A DNA stretch of 5,194 nucleotides from Clostridia bacterium (GTDB lineage Bacteria; Bacillota; Clostridia; Oscillospirales; CAG-272), in contig JAFQAM010000155.1 of NCBI GenBank assembly GCA_017416885.1, positions 1 to 5,194 of the forward strand, read 5' to 3'. This document shows positions 1-2,885 of the stretch, piece after piece. Made by a program: the position numbers and the translations under genes. The notes under the pieces were generated by a model that was given only the letters and a program-made list of their open reading frames with translations, was not told the origin of the DNA and did no database searches. How positions within the stretch are numbered: position 1 is the first letter of the stretch; each line of letters opens with the position of its first letter.

Positions 1-34
1 ATTTTATTACCTCTCTTTTTGTTTGTAATAAAAT
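1..34 (-). promoter_or_regulatory. Possible ribosome binding site and leader end of a leftward gene starting at the left edge
   Basis: Read on the minus strand, AGAGAGG (complement of 10-16) is followed by the seven bases TAATAAA and then AT at the very edge (bases 2 and 1). If the base just outside the window gives a G on the minus strand, this is an ATG at ideal spacing. The same stretch carries a perfect 10-bp inverted repeat, ATTTTATTAC (1-10) against GTAATAAAAT (25-34), with a 14-base gap; if it forms in RNA it would sequester the bases around this putative start. No coding sequence is visible here, so the gene itself is inferred. Alternatively this is simply AT-rich spacer. Confidence 0.35.
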
Positions 35-43
35 GATAAAATA

Positions 44-90
44 AAAAAAGCGGAGTCAAACGGTAAAGATTACCGAATGTCCGCTTTTGT
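44..90 (-). terminator. Nested stem-loop intrinsic terminator, strongest leftward
   Basis: The outer stem AAAAGCGGA (46-54) pairs with TCCGCTTTT (80-88), and the inner stem CGGTAA (61-66) pairs with TTACCG (70-75) around the loop AGA. On the minus strand the stem runs into seven Ts (complement of 43-49), the classic rho-independent form. On the plus strand the tail TTTTGTTATTT is weaker but plausible, so the element may work in both directions. It could end a rightward gene lying left of the window, or act as an attenuator in the leader of a leftward gene that starts at the edge about 40 bases further on. Confidence 0.7.
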
Positions 91-119
91 TATTTGAATG
101 AATACGATGTTGATATATT

Positions 120-144
120 GCGGACGACCAACGGTCGCCCTTAC
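120..144 (-). repeat. Short palindromic intergenic repeat (GTAGGG/CCCTAC family, variant)
   Basis: An imperfect palindrome: GGACGACC and GGTCGCCC flank the loop AAC, with a 5-bp perfect core CGACC/GGTCG (125-129/133-137). It opens with GCGG and closes with CCTTAC. Its framework (GCGG or CGGG, palindrome, C-rich TAC end) matches the elements at 188-214 and 2401-2424, although the stem sequence differs. I place it in the same family on that framework. The minus strand is given because the reading GTAAGGG... resembles the GTAGGG ends seen elsewhere in the window. Confidence 0.55.
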
Positions 145-157
145 GCGACAAGGTCGC
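145..157. repeat. Short hairpin GCGAC-AAG-GTCGC
   Basis: A perfect 5-bp palindrome with a three-base loop. The same stem recurs at 2725-2737 with loop AAA and at 2857-2869 with loop CTT. The last is the exact reverse complement of this copy, so one small element is present in both orientations more than 2.5 kb apart. Confidence 0.6.
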
Positions 158-187
158 ACCTTTTCATTATTCACTATCTTTCATTTT

Positions 188-226
188 CGGGATGTCGAGG
201 GCGCCATCCCCTACAAGCTGGCGGCT
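188..226 (+). repeat. Interspersed repeat, copy 1 (CGGGATG palindrome plus AAGCTGGCGGCT tail)
   Basis: The stem arms GGGATG and CATCCC enclose a short GC-rich loop, and the element ends in CCCCTAC. With the tail AAGCTGGCGGCT the full 39 bases recur at 2587-2625 with a single difference (G at 201, A at 2600). The first 27 bases recur exactly at 2659-2685. The tail here contains CTGGCGG twice in tandem (218-231). This is a dispersed repeat family present on both sides of the lipoprotein gene. Confidence 0.85.
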
Positions 227-233
227 GGCGGCT

Positions 234-268
234 AACCACTGACCACTGACCACTAACCACTAATCACT
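234..268. repeat. Degenerate 7-bp tandem repeat, about five units
   Basis: Five consecutive heptamers fit the pattern [A/G]A[C/T]CACT: AACCACT, GACCACT, GACCACT, AACCACT, AATCACT. The preceding CTGGCGG duplication (218-231) also has a 7-base period. No promoter, protein-binding or coding role can be read from it; it behaves like a simple-sequence tract that can change length by slippage. Confidence 0.8.
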
Positions 269-273
269 AAAAT

Positions 274-379
274 GTGCTACGCACTCGATATATTTCACTG
301 CGTGAAATTCGATATAACTGCTTCGCAGTTTCGATATATTTCGCAAGCGAAATTCGATATATTTTCGCTTTGCGAAAAT
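274..379. repeat. Hairpin array A: five different hairpins separated by the constant linker TCGATAT
   Basis: The hairpins are GTGC-TAC-GCAC (274-284), ATTTCAC-TGC-GTGAAAT (292-308), AACTGC-TTC-GCAGTT (316-330), ATTTCG-CAAG-CGAAAT (338-353) and ATTTTCGC-TTT-GCGAAAAT (361-379). Four exact copies of TCGATAT (285-291, 309-315, 331-337, 354-360) join them, giving a 22-24 base period. Stems vary but every one is perfectly self-complementary, while the linker is invariant. The array ends 29 bases before the -35 box of the lipoprotein promoter. It is not a CRISPR: the constant part is only 7 bases and the variable parts are palindromes. An open frame over 274-468 is a by-product of the repeat period. 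Confidence 0.85.
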
Positions 380-408
380 GTGAGCTACACCCTTTTATAA
401 AAGTGTGC

Positions 409-437
409 TTGAAATATTTACTTTTATATGATACAAT
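409..437 (+). promoter_or_regulatory. Sigma-A type promoter of the lipoprotein gene
   Basis: A -35 box TTGAAA (409-414), a 17-base spacer and a -10 box TACAAT (432-437), preceded by TG at 429-430 (extended -10). Transcription would start near 443-445, leaving a leader of only about 20 bases before the ATG at 465. The match and spacing are close to ideal for the housekeeping sigma factor. Hairpin array A therefore lies upstream of the transcript, not within it. Confidence 0.75.
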
Positions 438-464
438 TATCGTATTAAAAAGCGAGGCGAAAAA

Positions 465-2042
465 ATGAAACGAATTTTATTACTGATTATAACAATTTTA
501 TCAATATTTTTGGTATCCTGTCAGGTTGATTTCAGTCTGATTGACACGAGCATGTTCGAAAAGGAGCCTGAAATTTACAATGTGTATTTTGACAGCGACG
601 GCGGAAGTGAGGTTGAATTTCAACAGGTTAAGGAAGAGTCCACCGTTAAAAGACCCGAAAATCCCACCAAGGAAAGCTACGCCTTTGACGGCTGGTACAC
701 AGAGGAAGGCGACAAGTGGCTGTTTTTCACAGGTATTGTTGAGCAGGAAATGACTCTTTACGCAAAATGGATTCCGCTAAGAGAGGTGCGCTTTGACACC
801 GATTACGGTGAAGCTCCCGAAACCCAATATATAGGCGACGGCAGATATGCCACCGAGCCGAAAATCGAACACAGTGGCTACTATATTGACTATTGGTACG
901 ACGATTATGACAACATTTGGGACTTTAATGAGCTTCCTATAAGAAACGATATTACTCTTCACGCAAGGTGGGAAAAGCTGCTTGAAATCAAGGCGGAGGA
1001 CGAAACAATCTATTTAAAGCCGGGAAGCGAAATAGGCGAGCTTCCGGAGCTTAAAAAATCGGGCGCGTATTTCCTTGGTTGGTATAGGCGAAATGACAAA
1101 ATGGCGCTGGAGCGTGTGGATAAAACCACTATTTTTACCGAAAGCACTTACCTTGTTCCCAAGTGGGAGGAAAATGAAAATGTCATTTTAATTACATTAA
1201 ATCAAGGTGAGGGACATCTCCCCGATAGCAAAAAGCTATTAACATCCGAAAAGGGCGCAAAATTAACAGATTTACCCGAGCCATACTCACAGGGCAGCAG
1301 TTATTTCTTAGGCTGGTACGACGAAAACGGAGTAAGATATTCAAAAAATTCCGTTGCATATTCGGATTTATCATTGACCGCAAAATATCAATTTCACACA
1401 CAGTGCAAGGTAAATGAGGACGGCAGACACCGCTTCACACCTTGGCAGGCTGACCCTGAATTTCCTTCCTGTACAGAGGATGCCGCAATAGTCCGCCATT
1501 GCCTCGATTGCAACGAAGAGGAAACGGAAATCACATATGACGCATTAGGGCACAAATACAATAACGATTGGACATACACAGTTATGGAAAAATCCCGCGT
1601 TTGCTATGTTTGCGACTATAAGCAGGTTGTCAGATTTGACGATATTACCGACTGTATTGTCGGAACGGAAATAGTGGGTGATGTGTACGGAATTGGCAAT
1701 ACTGATTGCTTATATAACAAGAATTGGAGCGATGACAGCAAGGATGTATTCTGTGGCAAGGGCGACGGGGAAATAATTATTAAAATAGGACTGAAATCAA
1801 ACACATCCCCCCACGGAATTTATGTAAAGGGCGCAGGCTCATCATCCTTTGAGGTGTATGTAAAGTACCAAGGCGAATCGGAATATAAAATTATAACCGT
1901 TACATCATTTGGCGATAAGCCATCGCTTACATTCCTTGACGGAAGACCGATATCGGAAATTATGCTGCGAATGCCTAACGGCGGCGACGGCACCGAGCTT
2001 TGGCAGGAAATTGCCATAGTCAAAATACCTAAGGTGTTTTGA
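465..2042 (+). CDS. Predicted surface lipoprotein with InlB-type (Listeria-Bacteroides) repeats
   Basis: 525 residues, no recognised gene name. Residues 1-19 form a type II signal peptide: KR, a hydrophobic stretch, then the lipobox LVSC with the lipidated cysteine at 19, so the mature protein should be anchored to the outer face of the membrane. Four degenerate InlB B-repeats follow: about 38-102 (FDSDGG, GWY 76-78, YAKW), 106-169 (YWY 143-145, HARW), 173-234 (GWY 205-207, PKW) and 240-308 (GWY 283-285, TAKY). Residues 311-390 form a Cys/His module (C336, CxxC 346-349, GH 362-363, CxxC 380-383) of a kind seen in clostridial surface proteins. The C-terminal 135 residues look beta-rich and are unrecognised; a carbohydrate-binding-like fold is only a guess. 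Start chosen because it alone gives the complete signal peptide; GAGG at 454-457 is a modest ribosome binding site. InlB repeats usually act as adhesive or spacer modules; the ligand is unknown. Confidence 0.9.
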   Translation: MKRILLLIITILSIFLVSCQVDFSLIDTSMFEKEPEIYNVYFDSDGGSEVEFQQVKEESTVKRPENPTKESYAFDGWYTEEGDKWLFFTGIVEQEMTLYAKWIPLREVRFDTDYGEAPETQYIGDGRYATEPKIEHSGYYIDYWYDDYDNIWDFNELPIRNDITLHARWEKLLEIKAEDETIYLKPGSEIGELPELKKSGAYFLGWYRRNDKMALERVDKTTIFTESTYLVPKWEENENVILITLNQGEGHLPDSKKLLTSEKGAKLTDLPEPYSQGSSYFLGWYDENGVRYSKNSVAYSDLSLTAKYQFHTQCKVNEDGRHRFTPWQADPEFPSCTEDAAIVRHCLDCNEEETEITYDALGHKYNNDWTYTVMEKSRVCYVCDYKQVVRFDDITDCIVGTEIVGDVYGIGNTDCLYNKNWSDDSKDVFCGKGDGEIIIKIGLKSNTSPHGIYVKGAGSSSFEVYVKYQGESEYKIITVTSFGDKPSLTFLDGRPISEIMLRMPNGGDGTELWQEIAIVKIPKVF

Positions 2043-2043
2043 G

Positions 2044-2128
2044 AGCTAAATTTGCGCGAGCGCAAGCTAAATTGCCTATGGCAGCTAAATTCGGCAAGCC
2101 GAGCTAAATTCGCTTGCGCGAGCTAAAA
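2044..2128 (+). repeat. Hairpin array B, first forward block (linker AGCTAAAT)
   Basis: It starts one base after the lipoprotein stop codon. Linkers AGCTAAAT at 2044, 2065, 2083 and 2102 (and a variant AGCTAAAA at 2121) separate hairpins TTGCGC-GA-GCGCAA (2052-2065), TGCC-TAT-GGCA (2073-2083), TCGGC-AA-GCCGA (2091-2102) and TCGC-TTGC-GCGA (2110-2121), a period of 18-21 bases. The plan matches array A with a different linker. Since no separate terminator for the lipoprotein gene is evident, these hairpins would form the 3' end of its mRNA; none is followed by a T-run. Confidence 0.85.
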
Positions 2129-2230
2129 ATAGCAAATTTAATTTAGCTTCACGAAGTGAAATTTAGCTAACACGAACGAATGTGAGTGTTAATTTAGCTA
2201 CGAAGCGTAGCGGAGTAATTTAGCTAAAAA
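2128..2230 (-). repeat. 103-bp direct repeat, copy 1 (reverse-orientation AGCTAAAT block)
   Basis: This block carries the linker inverted, as ATTTAGCT, at 2141, 2161, 2192 and 2218. Between them lie TTCAC-GAA-GTGAA (2148-2160), an imperfect palindrome around GAACGAAT, and CTACG-AAG-CGTAG (about 2198-2210). The whole 103 bases recur at 2425-2527 with three substitutions and no gaps. Together with 2044-2128 it makes a forward-then-reverse arrangement of the same linker. Confidence 0.9.
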
Positions 2231-2274
2231 TAAACGATTTATGCAAATAAAAACAGGCTAAATTTGCTCCGGTT

Positions 2275-2312
2275 CCCCAAAAATTCATACGAATTTTTAC
2301 GGGGGCCCCTAC
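2275..2312. repeat. Long palindrome ending in CCCCTAC
   Basis: CCCC (2275-2278) with GGGG (2301-2304), and AAAAATTC (2279-2286) with GAATTTTT (2291-2298), form a stem of 12 pairs with a two-base bulge (AC) and the loop ATAC. It is followed by GCCCCTAC, the end shared with the elements at 188-214 and 2401-2424. No T-run follows, so it does not look like an intrinsic terminator. I read it as another member of the palindromic repeat families in this window. Confidence 0.65.
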
Positions 2313-2320
2313 CTTACGCA

Positions 2321-2371
2321 AGCTAAATTCCTTGCGGAGCTAAATTCGGTAAACCGAGCTAAATTCGCTTG
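2321..2371 (+). repeat. Hairpin array B, second forward block (AGCTAAAT), truncated
   Basis: Linkers at 2321, 2338 and 2357 mirror those of the first block. The hairpin TCGGT-AA-ACCGA (2346-2357) corresponds to TCGGC-AA-GCCGA at 2091-2102, with a C-G pair replaced by T-A. The neighbouring unit is degraded to TCC-TTGC-GGA (2329-2338). The next hairpin is cut after TCGCTTG (2365-2371), where the double palindrome at 2371-2424 begins; the matching bases of block 1 continue CGCGAGCTAAA. Confidence 0.8.
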
Positions 2372-2424
2372 TAGGGTACGGGTTTTCCGTACCGCTGTAA
2401 CGGGAGGGACGACCCCTCCCCTAC
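2371..2424. mobile_element. Composite double palindrome with GTAGGG/CCCTAC inverted ends, interrupting array B
   Basis: The 54 bases begin GTAGGG and end CCCCTAC. They contain hairpin GGTACGG-GTTTT-CCGTACC (2375-2393) and hairpin GGGAGGG-ACGAC-CCCTCCC (2402-2420), placed head to head around GCTGTAAC. Compared with the first array block, this segment replaces about 11 bases of the array, so it looks inserted with a small deletion. There is no transposase and no clear target duplication; if mobile it would be a non-autonomous, MITE-like or REP-like element. The mobile label is an inference. Confidence 0.45.
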
Positions 2425-2527
2425 AATAGCAAATTTAATTTAGCTTCACGAAGTGAAATTTAGCTAACTCGAACGAATGCGAGTGTTAATTTAGCTACGA
2501 AGCGAAGCGGAGTAATTTAGCTAAAAA
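2425..2527 (-). repeat. 103-bp direct repeat, copy 2
   Basis: Gap-free copy of 2128-2230 at an offset of 297 bases. The three substitutions are A to T and T to C in the palindrome around GAACGAAT, and T to A in the CTACG hairpin. ATTTAGCT linkers fall at 2438, 2458, 2489 and 2515. In this copy ACTCG and CGAGT form a perfect 5-bp stem where copy 1 has a mismatch and a wobble, while the CTACG-AAG-CGTAG hairpin of copy 1 becomes CTACG-AAG-CGAAG with a mismatch. Confidence 0.9.
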
Positions 2528-2560
2528 CTAAAAATACTGTAAAGTAAGATTGTTAGTTTT
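2524..2560 (+). other. AT-rich stem-loop, weak terminator candidate
   Basis: AAAACTAA (2524-2531) pairs perfectly with TTAGTTTT (2553-2560), and inside it TACT (2535-2538) pairs with AGTA (2543-2546). The right arm runs into TTTTATTT. The stem has little GC, so termination would be inefficient at best. It is the only structure between the two genes with a T-rich tail in the plus direction, hence the best, though poor, candidate for ending the lipoprotein transcript. Confidence 0.3.
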
Positions 2561-2686
2561 ATTTGCTTCGCAAATTTGATTTAAAGCGGGATGTCGAGGA
2601 CGCCATCCCCTACAAGCTGGCGGCTAATATATATCTGCTTCGCAAATTTGATTTAAAGCGGGATGTCGAGGGCGCCATCCCCTACA
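2561..2686 (+). repeat. 72-bp tandem repeat, about 1.75 units
   Basis: Unit 1 spans 2561-2632 and a partial unit 2 spans 2633-2686. Each opens with the palindrome ATTTGC-TTC-GCAAAT (C for T in the second), then TTGATTTAAAG, then the CGGGATG palindrome ending CCCCTAC. Unit 1 adds AAGCTGGCGGCT, as at 215-226. Unit 2 breaks off after CCCCTACA, and a diverged start of a third unit follows at 2696. An open frame across this stretch repeats the same residues in both units and merely reflects the DNA repeat, so I call no gene. Confidence 0.85.
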
Positions 2687-2695
2687 TTTCAATAT

Positions 2696-2757
2696 ATTTG
2701 CTTTGCAAAGCGGGTGATTTCTCTGCGACAAAGTCGCCTCTCTGTGAGCAAAGCGAG
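2696..2757. repeat. Degenerate hairpin cluster
   Basis: Contains TTTGC-TTT-GCAAA (about 2697-2709) followed by GCGGG, a diverged copy of the start of the 72-bp unit. Next come GCGAC-AAA-GTCGC (2725-2737) and an imperfect GTGAGC-AAA-GCGAGCAC palindrome near 2744-2760. These resemble units of the hairpin arrays but lack a common linker. No promoter for the downstream gene is convincing here. Confidence 0.5.
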
Positions 2758-2773
2758 CACCTATACAAAAATG

Positions 2774-2870
2774 CAACCTATGGTTGATTCCATACGACCT
2801 TCGGTCGATTCCATACAATGCGTTGCATTGATTCCATGCACACCTTCGGTGTGATTGCGACCTTGTCGCA
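2774..2870. repeat. Hairpin array C: variable hairpins with the constant linker ATTCCATA, ending at the rnr ribosome binding site
   Basis: Hairpins are CAACC-TAT-GGTTG (2774-2786), CGACC-TTC-GGTCG (2795-2807), CAATGC-GTT-GCATTG (2816-2830), CACACC-TTC-GGTGTG (2839-2853) and TGCGAC-CTT-GTCGCA (2856-2870). Linkers are ATTCCATA (2787-2794, 2808-2815) and ATTCCATG (2831-2838); a remnant ATT precedes the last hairpin. The period is 21-23 bases. All five stems differ and all are perfect. The last hairpin ends one base before the ribosome binding site, so if transcribed the array forms the rnr leader. Confidence 0.85.
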
Positions 2871-2871
2871 G

Positions 2872-2878
2872 AAAGGAG
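2872..2878 (+). promoter_or_regulatory. Ribosome binding site of rnr
   Basis: AAAGGAG lies seven bases before the ATG at 2886, a strong match to the 16S rRNA tail, and fixes the start. The foot of the last array C hairpin (2870) is one base upstream, so folding of that hairpin leaves the site free but borders it directly. Confidence 0.85.
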
Positions 2879-2885
2879 CAACTTA

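Noticed and set aside
145..175. Short minus-strand leader peptide frame (8 codons) before the left-edge terminator
   Set aside because: Its codons come from the GCGAC-AAG-GTCGC hairpin repeat, there is no ribosome binding site, and no run of regulatory codons.
274..379. CRISPR array
   Set aside because: The constant segment is only 7 bases, the variable segments are palindromes of 11-19 bases, and no cas gene is present. The same holds for arrays B and C.
274..468. Plus-strand open frame of 64 codons before the lipoprotein gene
   Set aside because: It lies on hairpin array A, starts with GTG inside the first hairpin without a ribosome binding site, spans the promoter and overlaps the true ATG. 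Its repeated residues mirror the DNA repeat.
2052..2065. TTGCGC-GA-GCGCAA as the terminator of the lipoprotein gene
   Set aside because: A good hairpin right after the stop codon, but no T-run follows and it fits the array B unit pattern.
2563..2787. Plus-strand open frame of 74 codons between the two genes
   Set aside because: Its sequence repeats because it translates the 72-bp tandem repeat; no ribosome binding site, no recognisable domain. Such frames are easily mis-annotated as small proteins.
2814..2819. TACAAT as a -10 box for rnr
   Set aside because: It spans an array C linker and hairpin, and the nearest -35-like TTGATT is 24 bases upstream, too far. No other convincing pair was found.
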